From the NCBI RefSeq assembly GCF_004364645.1, contig NZ_SOAW01000001.1:868001-932000 (forward strand): a stretch of 64,000 bases of DNA, in the 5' to 3' direction. The translations under genes and the position numbers were made by a program. Below the pieces are notes generated by a model. It did no database searches. It saw nothing but the letters and a program-made list of their open reading frames with translations, and was not told the DNA's origin. Source of the stretch: Naumannella halotolerans (GTDB lineage: Bacteria; Actinomycetota; Actinomycetes; Propionibacteriales; Propionibacteriaceae). Below, one piece after another: positions 47,178-55,553 of the stretch; within the stretch, counting starts at the first letter, position 1, and each line of letters begins with the position of its first letter.

Positions 47178-47765
47178 ATGATCACGCAACTGTGGGAACT
47201 CGTGGTTGCCCCGCCGGAGGTTCCGGAGCTTTCACCAGGTGAGATTGAACGGACTCTTGAGGCGACGGGATTGCCGGGACTGCCTTCCGACTATCTTGAA
47301 TTGGTGAAGTCCTACGGTGTGGGGTGCTTTGACGAGTTCATTTTTCTACTCGTGCCATCAGCCATAAGAGAAGACTTGAACCTCCAGGTCCGAGGGAACG
47401 AGATCTTGGCGGGTTACCGCCAACTGGCTGGCATCGGCAAGCACGACGACAACAAGCTCGGGTTGAGTGTCGGGAATGGCATCGACGGTTCGGAAGACCT
47501 TTCCTACGACGTCTCCGTGGACAAGGGGGAGCTCTATCCTTGGGCGGTGACGCAGAACGGGGACGCGTGTTTCTGGCATATCACTGGCGAGGACCCGGGA
47601 ACTTGGACTGTCGTCGTTGATGCGGCGCGAGATCCTGCATGGGAGCGGTTCGACATGTCAACCACCAGTTTTCTGTATGGTGTTCTTTCCGGTTCGGTCG
47701 CTGTGGAGGCGCTTCCCGCAGATTTTCCCTCGGGCAATCCCGCATTCCGAGAGATCGCGCAGTAG
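47178..47765 (+). CDS. SMI1/KNR4 (SUKH) family immunity-type protein
   Basis: A 195-residue SUKH-fold protein: LSPGEIERTLEATGLPGLPSDY is the family's N-terminal helix and strand, followed by ELVKSYGVGCFDEFIFLLVP and a C-terminal DMSTTSFLYGVLSGSV helix. SUKH proteins are the most common immunity proteins of bacterial polymorphic toxins, binding and blocking nuclease toxins. No cognate toxin remains here. ATG 47178 has GGAGGA 6 nt upstream. GC content is lower than in nearby core genes. Confidence 0.78.
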   Translation: MITQLWELVVAPPEVPELSPGEIERTLEATGLPGLPSDYLELVKSYGVGCFDEFIFLLVPSAIREDLNLQVRGNEILAGYRQLAGIGKHDDNKLGLSVGNGIDGSEDLSYDVSVDKGELYPWAVTQNGDACFWHITGEDPGTWTVVVDAARDPAWERFDMSTTSFLYGVLSGSVAVEALPADFPSGNPAFREIAQ

Positions 47766-47804
47766 GTGGCTGGACGGGCCGAAGCTCGCTCGTAGAGTGC
47801 CTTC

Positions 47805-48295
47805 ATGCGCATGGATCCGGTCGACTGGGACGGCTACACGGTCTACGAGGAGTTCTTTCGCTTGGAGGCTTCCGACCGTTCCGGCACGGCGTGCCATTAC
47901 GTTGGGACGATGGGAGCGATCGCAATGATCTGGGAAGGCGCCGAGGCGACGGATCCGCCGGACAGTGAGATACAGCGCGCGGTGGAGCAGCTGAACGGCG
48001 CCGATCGTTCAGCGGTACGATCCTGCGCGACGGGCGCGCGCTGATCGTCGGCGGAACTGCGGAGAGCGGACTGATCATGGTGCTCCAGGATTCCGAAGAG
48101 GGTCCGTTCTGGAATGCCTTCTCGTCCGCTGAACCGGAAATCCCGGCCACAGCTCAGGTGGAAGTGGTCGCCGGAGGACAGCCCGGTGAATACCCGGCAA
48201 CCATGATCCTGCCGCTCGCGCTGGTGCTGGAGGCAGTGCGTGAATTCGTTGCCACCGGCGGCCGGTCGGAGGCGGTAACCTGCGAGCAGGATTGA
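47805..48295 (+). pseudogene. frameshifted Imm1-like immunity gene
   Basis: Two frames together give one protein of about 160 residues. Frame 1 runs from ATG 47805 through EIQRAVEQLNG to a stop at 48044. From 48011 the sequence continues in another frame as SGTILRDGRALIVGGTAESG and ends at 48295 with LPLALVLEAVREFVATGG. The join needs one extra base near 48005-48013. The combined order (helix, dosed strands, GG-rich turn, C-terminal helix) resembles Imm1 immunity proteins. A sequencing error is the alternative to a real lesion. Confidence 0.55.
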
Positions 48296-48336
48296 TCCCT
48301 TGTCGGAGACATCGCAGCCGGGCCTGGAGTCTCGTC

Positions 48337-48573
48337 ATGGATCAATCGGATGCGAACCCCGAGTCGTGGCACCTGGTGGCCGGAGGTGCCGATTCCCCGG
48401 CGCTGCTCGGGGCGACCCTCGGGTACGGATTGTTGGACGAGCCGATCGAGCACTACGGCGCCCTGCAGCAACTGGCCACCGCCCTGCGTACCGAGCTGTC
48501 CCGTCCGGTCGAGCTCGAGCCTGTCGATCCTGACCCCGCGAGGGCAGCTGAGGAGCCGGAGTTCGCACTGTGA
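48337..48573 (+). CDS. small protein of unknown function
   Basis: A 78-residue acidic frame with one likely helix (HYGALQQLATALRTELSRPV) and an acidic tail. It lies 41 bp after the Imm1-like pseudogene on the same strand and could be another small member of the immunity array. No family is recognised. ATG 48337 lacks a good ribosome site, so it may not be expressed. Confidence 0.4.
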   Translation: MDQSDANPESWHLVAGGADSPALLGATLGYGLLDEPIEHYGALQQLATALRTELSRPVELEPVDPDPARAAEEPEFAL

Positions 48574-48705
48574 CGGCCGGCATCTGAGAACGGACGCTGT
48601 CCTTCCCGTGTCGGTCCGTTGACGATCTTCATTGCTCCGCGCTGCGCCAGGCACGGTGACCCAGTTCCGGTCTCGAAGGACGGGCGACCGGTCATCAGCG
48701 CTGCG

Positions 48706-48711
48706 TAGACT
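48706..48711 (+). promoter_or_regulatory. -10 hexamer, leaderless type (alpha/beta hydrolase)
   Basis: TAGACT ends 7 nt before ATG 48719, the same hexamer and spacing as dxs. Confidence 0.5.
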
Positions 48712-48718
48712 CCCGATC

Positions 48719-49981
48719 ATGACCCGCGCATCGCACCGTCCCGGTTGGCCGAGGGCGTTGCTGCGGGCACTCGCCCGGCGTACCCGCGGACTGCATCTGC
48801 TCCGGCGCCGCAGCGCCGAGGCAGCACCCGCCTTCGATCTGGCCTACATCCGTACCGGGCCACGCGGCGGTACGCCGGTGGTGGTGATCCCAGGCGGGCC
48901 AGGATTGTCGGTGGTCTTTCCCTATCGGTCGTTTCGCCGGCAGGCACGGGAACGGAACCTCGACCTGATCATGATCGAGCACCGGGGAATCGGCTTGTCC
49001 CGGCAGGCTACCGACGGAACCGACCTTCCCCCGGAGGCGATGTGGGTCGACGACGTGGTCGACGACATCGCCGCGGTGCTGGCGCAGGAGAAGATCAACT
49101 CCGCAGTGATCGTCGGCGCCTCCTACGGCAGCTACCTGGCAGCCGGTCTCGGTGTCCGGCACCCCGAACTGGTCGCCGCCATGATCCTCGACTCACCGAT
49201 CCTGTCCACCGCGGACCATCGGCAGGAACGGCAGGCGGTACGAAAGCTGCTCCACCCGTCCGTGCCCACCACCGGCGATGCGGTGGGGACTCTGGTTGCC
49301 CGGGGTGTCGACCCCGATGACCTGCTCTTCGCCGCGCGTACGGTGTACGAGGCAGGCGGCCAGGGCCTCCTCGATCGATTCCTTGATCAACTCGTGGCGG
49401 GCCGGGCTCGCCTGACCTGGTCGGTGCTGGTCGGCGCCCTCAGCCGCGAAGCCACCTCCTCGGTCCCGCTTCCCTTCATCAACGAGTTCGATCTGGTCGG
49501 TACGCTCGCCTTCCGCGAGCTGGACTACGGCGCCGAGCCCGATGGGGAACCCTTCGATCCGGTGCTGGCCTATGCCGCCCTGGCCGATCGGTACCCGAGC
49601 TTCGGTGGGGAACCCTTCGACCTGCGGCAGCAGCTCAGGGAGTTCACCTGGCCGACCATCGTCATGGCCGGGCACAACGACCTGCGGACCGCCCCGGCGG
49701 TCGCCCAGGAAGTGGCTTCCTTGTTGCCGGAGGGATACCTCGTCGAGTTCGACAACGGCCACAGCGCTCTCGAATCGCATCCGCTGGCGCTACTGCAGGT
49801 GATCACCTGGCTGCGTGCCGGCACCGCGCGCAAGGCCGCCGTCGGTGCCGGGGTCCTCGAAGGCCTGCCGCGGAGGGGGATTGCAGCACAACTGCCCACG
49901 CTCATCTCCGGGCTGCTCCGGGTGGACGCGCTACTCGGTCGCATCCTGCCTCGAGGCCGCTCGGGACGGGCTGAACACTAG
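48719..49981 (+). CDS. alpha/beta hydrolase, prolyl-aminopeptidase-like
   Basis: A 420-residue hydrolase. The oxyanion motif VVVIPGGPGLS, HRGIGLSRQ, and the nucleophile elbow GASYGS (Ser near residue 140) match the proline iminopeptidase branch of the fold. A helical cap follows, and the acid and His are in MAGHNDLRT and FDNGHSALESHP. A basic N-terminal helix and a 50-residue C-terminal extension are extra. There is no signal peptide. It may cleave small peptides or esters. Its stop overlaps by 4 bp the stop of the converging ATP-grasp gene. Confidence 0.85.
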   Translation: MTRASHRPGWPRALLRALARRTRGLHLLRRRSAEAAPAFDLAYIRTGPRGGTPVVVIPGGPGLSVVFPYRSFRRQARERNLDLIMIEHRGIGLSRQATDGTDLPPEAMWVDDVVDDIAAVLAQEKINSAVIVGASYGSYLAAGLGVRHPELVAAMILDSPILSTADHRQERQAVRKLLHPSVPTTGDAVGTLVARGVDPDDLLFAARTVYEAGGQGLLDRFLDQLVAGRARLTWSVLVGALSREATSSVPLPFINEFDLVGTLAFRELDYGAEPDGEPFDPVLAYAALADRYPSFGGEPFDLRQQLREFTWPTIVMAGHNDLRTAPAVAQEVASLLPEGYLVEFDNGHSALESHPLALLQVITWLRAGTARKAAVGAGVLEGLPRRGIAAQLPTLISGLLRVDALLGRILPRGRSGRAEH

Positions 49982-51186
49982 AACCGCTGCGCGTGGATCG
50001 CTTCGAGTTCCTTGGCATCGGCCGCGCTCATCCCGCTGATCGGCTCACCGTTCCAGACGATGTCGTCGGCCAGTGCGGCGAGCACCGCCTGACGCTTCCC
50101 ATGGCTCAGCCGGGCACCGTGCACGAGGGCGGCCGGTGCCCACAACATGGCGGTGTGATCATGCCAACCGGCATCCACATCGGGCACCCGGAACAGGTCC
50201 TCGACCGTGTCCGGCAGGTGCGAGAGCCGTTGGCCGAAGAGATTGGCCACGACAGCAGCGGTCAGTTGCTTCTCGACTCCGGGTTCGACCACCTGCGGTG
50301 TGGTCGCGGTGCCGCTCAGGGCGAGGTCGAACTGGGCCGAACTCATCAACATCACGCCGTTCGTGGTCCGCGGATTGCACTCGATGGCCAACAGTTCACC
50401 ATCATGATCGACATAGTCGAACGACAACTGGCCGCTGTAACCGCCCAGGACGTCGACGAACCGCTGCGTGTGATCGAGGGTCTGCGTCGAATCCACCGCC
50501 AGGAAGGTGATACCGGTGCTCTTGCGCCACAGCTCCGGAGCCCGATACGTGCAGTGCCCGATCACCCGACCGTCGACCACCACCGAATAGGAGCACACCA
50601 TCGGGCCGCTGACGAACGGCTGGACCAACCAGGGTTGTTCCGGACTCGGGTGGCAGTCGTCGATTCCGACCTGCCCGGCCAAGGGCCCGGTATTGGTCAG
50701 CAGCCCGACGCCACCGCGGGAGAACGCCGCCCGGGCGAACCAGTGCTCGAACCGGCTCGTCGCCTCCCGCAGGCCGGCGTCATCGGTGGCCACCACCGTT
50801 TCCGGGACCGGCACACCGGCCCGCGTTGCGAGATGCTGGAAGCTGACCTTGTCGTGCAGTCGGGCCAACTGTTCGAATGCGCCGGTGAACAGCCGCACAC
50901 CCGCAGGCAGATCCGAGACCCGCGCCGCGAGATAGAAGGCCTCCTCGAACGTGGGGAGGATCAGTTCGATCGCGAACCGTTCCACGATGGCCGCGATGTC
51001 GCTGATGAACTGATCGGTGGCATGTCGTGGCGAAGCGGTCACCTGGTGGGAGAGCAGGTACTTGGAGTGACTCCCGACCGCCCCGTCGAAGGTGTCGCAG
51101 GCAACGACCTGATGTCCTGCGGTGGCCAGTTTCCGCACGATGTTCAGCGCAAAGGGATTGCGTGAGCTGGTGACCAGGATGCGCAT
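49978..51186 (-). CDS. ATP-grasp domain protein, unknown ligase
   Basis: A 402-residue ATP-grasp enzyme. It begins with a Rossmann-like preATP-grasp domain (MRILVTSSRNPFALNIVRKL). The ATP-grasp core has LHDKVSFQHLATRAGVPVPE, a glycine-rich loop FSRGGVGLL, and metal-binding residues in LAIECNPRTTNGVML. Such proteins ligate a carboxylate to an amine or thiol using ATP. No amino-acid, biotin or purine signature is seen and no pathway genes adjoin. GGAAAGG lies upstream of ATG. Confidence 0.82.
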   Translation of the reverse strand: MRILVTSSRNPFALNIVRKLATAGHQVVACDTFDGAVGSHSKYLLSHQVTASPRHATDQFISDIAAIVERFAIELILPTFEEAFYLAARVSDLPAGVRLFTGAFEQLARLHDKVSFQHLATRAGVPVPETVVATDDAGLREATSRFEHWFARAAFSRGGVGLLTNTGPLAGQVGIDDCHPSPEQPWLVQPFVSGPMVCSYSVVVDGRVIGHCTYRAPELWRKSTGITFLAVDSTQTLDHTQRFVDVLGGYSGQLSFDYVDHDGELLAIECNPRTTNGVMLMSSAQFDLALSGTATTPQVVEPGVEKQLTAAVVANLFGQRLSHLPDTVEDLFRVPDVDAGWHDHTAMLWAPAALVHGARLSHGKRQAVLAALADDIVWNGEPISGMSAADAKELEAIHAQRF

Positions 51187-51293
51187 GGCCGCTGCCTTTC
51201 CGTTTGTCCGTTCCGCGATCGCTGTGTGCTCAGACCGTAGCCCCAGGCAAGCGGATTGTTCCAGCGGCGCGCTCCGGGGTGCTCCGGGGCGGC

Positions 51294-51299
51294 CATACT
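51294..51299 (+). promoter_or_regulatory. -10 hexamer, leaderless type (GAP-like gene)
   Basis: CATACT ends 6 nt before GTG 51306. The first base differs from TANNNT. Confidence 0.35.
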
Positions 51300-51305
51300 G
51301 GGCCC

Positions 51306-52007
51306 GTGTGGAGCGATCTCGCCGGAGTGCTGGGCGCGGGCCTCAGCCTGCTCGGACTCGGTTTCGTGATGGGCTTCAGCCCCACGATGTATGCGGTGGT
51401 GATCCGGTTGTTGACCGCGTCGAAGCGGCCGCAGACCGCTGTCCGCTGGGTCAGCGTGGGCATGGTCATCGGCTGCACCCTGATGCTGCTCGCCTTCCGG
51501 GTGGTGGACCCGGAGACGCTGACCGCGGCACTGAAGGACCGGGTGGAGGAATTCCTGGTACGCCGCGGGGTCGACCTGGTCGCGGGCACGATCTTCCTGA
51601 TCCTGGCGGTCATCACCTTCCAGCGCCTGCGGCGTCCCCGCCCGGCACCGAAGCTGCCCGGTCCGCCGCGGGAGGAGAGCGCCCGCCGGATGATCCTGAT
51701 CGGAGTGGCGAACACCGTGATCGGGATCAGCGGGCTGGCCACGATGTACGTCACCGGGCGGGTGCTCACCTCGGCCACCCACCAGCTGTGGTTGCAGGCG
51801 CTGCTCTACACCCTCTTCCTGGTCGCGGTGATCGGCCCGTACCTGCTGCTGTCGCTGGCCTGGCAGCGTTATCCGAGACTGGACCGGCAGGTCCGGTCGA
51901 TCTATCACCGCCTGTCCAGGCTGAACACCCGGGCCTTGCTGGCGTTCGGGTTGTCGATCGCCGCCTTCGGGTTCTTCGGGGTCGGCCTCTTCGGTCATGG
52001 ACACTGA
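51306..52007 (+). CDS. GAP/Sap-like polytopic membrane protein
   Basis: A 233-residue membrane protein with six hydrophobic segments. LSLLGLGFVMGFSPTMYAVV, with Pro in the first helix, and the later NTVIGISGLATMYVTGRVL resemble the actinobacterial GAP (Sap, sulfolipid-1-addressing) family within the LysE superfamily. It may export a lipid or small metabolite; the substrate is unknown. GTG 51306 is chosen from the -10 spacing; the frame is open to 51204. Confidence 0.68.
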   Translation: MWSDLAGVLGAGLSLLGLGFVMGFSPTMYAVVIRLLTASKRPQTAVRWVSVGMVIGCTLMLLAFRVVDPETLTAALKDRVEEFLVRRGVDLVAGTIFLILAVITFQRLRRPRPAPKLPGPPREESARRMILIGVANTVIGISGLATMYVTGRVLTSATHQLWLQALLYTLFLVAVIGPYLLLSLAWQRYPRLDRQVRSIYHRLSRLNTRALLAFGLSIAAFGFFGVGLFGHGH

Positions 52008-52088
52008 CGACCGGTCGTGGGCGGGCCGGTCGTTGACCGACTTCCTCCCCGTTCGTCGATCACGGGACCCGGCATCGTAGGCCGGGGA

Positions 52089-52130
52089 CGACAGATCCCC
52101 CGGGCCACCACGGCACCGGGGGATCTGTCG
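52089..52130. terminator. bidirectional terminator hairpin
   Basis: A perfect 15-bp stem (arm cgacagatcccccgg) with a 12-nt loop lies between the converging GAP-like and fadB genes. No long T-run. Confidence 0.85.
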
Positions 52131-52146
52131 GGATGATCGAGGGCGA

Positions 52147-54288
52147 TCAGGCCAGGCTCGCCACACCCGGGTCGAGGAACCGCTTGCCGCGGACCCGCTC
52201 CGAGGCGCCGCTGCGGTCCAGGTACGGGGTGATCCCGCCGAGATGGAAGGGATAGCCCGCGCCGAGGATCAGGCACAGATCGATGTCACGGGCATCGGCG
52301 ACGACCCCCTCGTCCAGCATCCGACCGATCTCATCGGCCAGCGCGTCCTCCACCCGTACCCGCAACTGCTCGGCGGTGCTGGGGGAGTCGCCGACCTCGA
52401 ACAGTGCCCGGGTCTCATCGGCGACGTAGGGCTTGCCCTGCTCGTCGTAGTCCCAGATACCGGCCTTCTTCGCCTCGACCAGACGGCGCAGGTTCTCCGA
52501 CACATGGAAACGATCACCGAAGGCAGAGTTCAACGTCTCGGCGACGTGCAGCCCGATGGCCGGACCGACCAACTGCAACAACACGAACGGCGACATCGGT
52601 AGACCCAGCGGATCGAGTGCATGATCAGCGGTCTCGAAATCGGTTCCCTCGTCGATCGCCCCGGTGATCTCCGACAGCAACCGGACCAGCACCCGATTCA
52701 CCACGAAGGCAGGCGCATCGGCGACCAGTACCGCATTCTTCTTCAGCGACCTCGCCACTGAGAATGCGGTGGCCAAGGTCGCCTCATCGGTCCGCTCACC
52801 CTTCACGATCTCCAACAACGGCAGCACCGCCACCGGGTTGAAGAAGTGGAAACCCACCACACGCTCGGGATGGTGCAGATCGGCTGCCATCTCGGTGATC
52901 GACAACGATGAGGTGTTGGTCGCCAGCACGCACTGGGCGCTGACATGCTTCTCCAGGTCGGCGAAGACCTGCTTCTTCACGCCCATCTCCTCGAAGACGG
53001 CTTCGATCACGAAGTCGCAGTCGGCGAAGTCGGCGGTGTCGGTCGTCCCGGAGACCAGCGCGGAGTAGCGGTTCTTCTTGTCCGGGCTCAGCCGACCCCG
53101 GGCCGCCAGCTTCTCCAGCTCCTGCTGCACATAGCCGACACCCTTGTCCACCCGGGACTGGTCGAGATCGGACATGATCACCGGCACACCCAGTCGACGG
53201 GCGAACAGCAGCGCCAACTGGCTGGCCATCAGACCGGCACCGACGATGCCGACCTTGGTCACCTTCTGCGCCAGGGACTTGTCCGGCGCACCGGCCGGCC
53301 GCTTCGCCCGCTTCTGCACCAGGTCGAAGGCATACAGACCGGCGTGCAGTTCCTCACTCATGATCAGCTCGGCCAGTGCGTCGTCCTCGGCGGCGAACCC
53401 GGCGACCCGGTCACGGGAGGCATTGGCCTCGATCAGGTCCAGCGCCTTGTACGGCGCGGGGGCGACACCGCCGACCTTCGAGTCGGCGAAGGCGCGACCC
53501 TTCGCCACCGCAGCCGACCAGGCCTCGCCGGTGTCGACCTGCGGACGGTCGACGGTGAGTTCACCGGAGACCACCTTCGACACCCACAGCAGCGACTGCT
53601 CCAGGTAGTCGGCGCCGTCGAAGAGCGCGTCGGCGATGCCGAGGTGATGTGCCTTCGGTCCGTTCAGCATCCGGTTCTGGCTCAACGCGTTCTCGATGAT
53701 CACCTTGATCGCTGACTCCGCACCGACCAGATGCGGCAGCAGCCACGTACCACCCCAGCCGGGAACCAGGCCGAGGAAGCATTCCGGCAGGGCGATCGCC
53801 GGGGCCGCGGCGCTGACGGTGCGGTAATCGCAGTGCAGGGCGATCTCCAGTCCACCACCCAGGGCGAGACCGTTGATCAATCCGAAGGTCGGCTTGTCGG
53901 TGGTGTGCAGCTTGTGGAACACACCATGACCGATCTGGGCGATCAGCTTCGCCTGCGCGTGATCGTTGATCTGCCCCACCTGCGAGAGATCGGCACCGGC
54001 AGCCAGGATGAAGGGTTTGCCGGTGACGGCGATGGCCACCACCTCGGGGCGGGCGGCGGCGGTGTCGATCGCCTGGTTCAGCTCACCCAGGCCGATCGGG
54101 CCGAAGCTGTTGGGCCGATTGTGGTCCAGGCCGTTGTCCAAGGTGATCACCACCGCCGTACCGGCATCTCCCGGCAGTGCGACATCACGGCTGATCGCGT
54201 GGGTGACCACTTCGTCCTTGGACTGGCTGGCGGCTTGCTGCAGGGCGTCGATCAGCGCATCCCCGCTGAGAACGGTCGATTCAGTCAC
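52147..54288 (-). CDS. fadB: multifunctional fatty-acid oxidation protein, FadB type
   Basis: A 713-residue fusion of enoyl-CoA hydratase/isomerase (residues 1 to about 320) and 3-hydroxyacyl-CoA dehydrogenase (about 345-710). The hydratase half shows AAGADLSQVGQIND and LINGLALGGGLEIALHCDYR. The dehydrogenase half shows the NAD motif KVGIVGAGLMASQLALLFAR, then NTSSLSITEMA and VVGFHFFNPVAVLPLLEIV. It catalyses the two middle steps of beta-oxidation. GTG 54288 overlaps the thiolase stop (GTGA) with GGAGG just upstream, so the pair forms one operon. Confidence 0.94.
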   Translation of the reverse strand: MTESTVLSGDALIDALQQAASQSKDEVVTHAISRDVALPGDAGTAVVITLDNGLDHNRPNSFGPIGLGELNQAIDTAAARPEVVAIAVTGKPFILAAGADLSQVGQINDHAQAKLIAQIGHGVFHKLHTTDKPTFGLINGLALGGGLEIALHCDYRTVSAAAPAIALPECFLGLVPGWGGTWLLPHLVGAESAIKVIIENALSQNRMLNGPKAHHLGIADALFDGADYLEQSLLWVSKVVSGELTVDRPQVDTGEAWSAAVAKGRAFADSKVGGVAPAPYKALDLIEANASRDRVAGFAAEDDALAELIMSEELHAGLYAFDLVQKRAKRPAGAPDKSLAQKVTKVGIVGAGLMASQLALLFARRLGVPVIMSDLDQSRVDKGVGYVQQELEKLAARGRLSPDKKNRYSALVSGTTDTADFADCDFVIEAVFEEMGVKKQVFADLEKHVSAQCVLATNTSSLSITEMAADLHHPERVVGFHFFNPVAVLPLLEIVKGERTDEATLATAFSVARSLKKNAVLVADAPAFVVNRVLVRLLSEITGAIDEGTDFETADHALDPLGLPMSPFVLLQLVGPAIGLHVAETLNSAFGDRFHVSENLRRLVEAKKAGIWDYDEQGKPYVADETRALFEVGDSPSTAEQLRVRVEDALADEIGRMLDEGVVADARDIDLCLILGAGYPFHLGGITPYLDRSGASERVRGKRFLDPGVASLA

Positions 54289-55484
54289 TTCTGACCTCCG
54301 GTGAAGTGGGGGTTCTCCCAGATGACGGTGCCACCCATGCCCAGGCCGACACACATGGTGGTGATGCCGTACCGGATCTCCGGGTGATCGGCGAAGGTAC
54401 GGGCGAGCTGGATCATCAACCGCACCCCCGAGCTGGCCAGCGGGTGACCGTAGGCGATGGCGCCACCGAACGGATTGACCCGGGCGTCGTCGTCGTCGAT
54501 GCCGAAGTGCTCCAGGAAGGCGAGCACCTGCACGGCGAAGGCCTCGTTGATCTCGAAGGCCCCGATGTCGTCGATGCTCAGACCGCTGCGCTGCAAGGCC
54601 TTCTCGGTCGACGGCACCGGTCCGACACCCATCACCTCCGGGTCGACGCCGGCGAAGGCGTACCCGACGAGTTTCATCGCCACCGGCAGGCCGAGCTCCT
54701 CGGCCACCTCGCGGGCGGCCAGGACCGATGCGGTGGCGCCGTCGTTCAGACCGGCGGCATTGCCCGGGGTCACCCGGCCATGCGGACGGAACGGCGTCTT
54801 CAACCCGGCCAGTCCCTCCATCGAGGTGCCCGGGCGGGGTGGCTCGTCGACGGTCGCCAGACCCCAGCCGAGTTCGGCGGTACGAGTGGCGACCGGGGTC
54901 AGCATTTCCTGGATGATGCCGTTGGCGTAGGCCTTGGCCGCCCGCTCCTGGCTCATCACGGCGAAGGCGTCGGCGCGCTCCTTGGTGATCGAGGGGAACC
55001 GGTCGTGCAGGTTCTCGGCGGTGTTGCCCATCACCAGTGCATCGATGTCGACCAGCTTCTCGGACAGGAACCGCGGGTTCGGGTCGGCTGCCTCACCCAT
55101 CGGGTGGCGGCCCATGTGCTCCACACCGCCGGCGATGGTGATGTCATAGGCGCCGAAGGCGATCCCGGAGGCGGTGGTGGTGACTGCGGTCATCGCACCG
55201 GCACACATCCGGTCGATCGCGTACCCCGGCACCGAGCGGGGCAGTCCGGCCAGCAGGGCGACCGTCCGGCCGATGGTCAGACCCTGGTCACCGATCTGGG
55301 TGGTGGCAGCGATCGCCACCTCGTCGATCCGCTCCGGTGGCAGTTCGGGATGGCGGCGCAGGAGTTCTCGGACACAGTTGACGACCAGGTCATCGGCTCG
55401 GGTCTCGGCGTAGAGCGAACCGGCCTTGCCGAACGGTGTTCGGACGCCGTCGACGAAGACGACATCGCGTGATTCATGTGGCAT
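54285..55484 (-). CDS. fadA: acetyl-CoA C-acyltransferase (thiolase)
   Basis: A 399-residue thiolase that cleaves 3-ketoacyl-CoA in the last step of beta-oxidation. The acylated Cys is in IDRMCAGAMTAV near residue 95; NEAFAVQVLAF, YGHPLASSGVRL and TTMCVGLGMGGTVIWE supply the remaining active-site His and Cys. It is the first gene of the operon with fadB. ATG 55484 is preferred over GTG 55493 because TAGCGT ends 7 nt before it. Confidence 0.95.
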   Translation of the reverse strand: MPHESRDVVFVDGVRTPFGKAGSLYAETRADDLVVNCVRELLRRHPELPPERIDEVAIAATTQIGDQGLTIGRTVALLAGLPRSVPGYAIDRMCAGAMTAVTTTASGIAFGAYDITIAGGVEHMGRHPMGEAADPNPRFLSEKLVDIDALVMGNTAENLHDRFPSITKERADAFAVMSQERAAKAYANGIIQEMLTPVATRTAELGWGLATVDEPPRPGTSMEGLAGLKTPFRPHGRVTPGNAAGLNDGATASVLAAREVAEELGLPVAMKLVGYAFAGVDPEVMGVGPVPSTEKALQRSGLSIDDIGAFEINEAFAVQVLAFLEHFGIDDDDARVNPFGGAIAYGHPLASSGVRLMIQLARTFADHPEIRYGITTMCVGLGMGGTVIWENPHFTGGQK

Positions 55485-55491
55485 GGCGGCC

Positions 55492-55507
55492 ACGCTACCA
55501 GCTGGTA
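55492..55507 (-). promoter_or_regulatory. fadAB promoter -10 with overlapping palindromic operator
   Basis: The minus-strand -10 TAGCGT (55492-55497) ends 7 nt before ATG. taccagctggta (55496-55507) is a perfect 12-bp palindrome that overlaps its first two bases, as expected for a repressor of fatty-acid oxidation. Confidence 0.6.
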
Positions 55508-55553
55508 ACTTCCAGCTGAATGCAGCCCCGGTGGGAAGTCGCTGAGAATCGGC

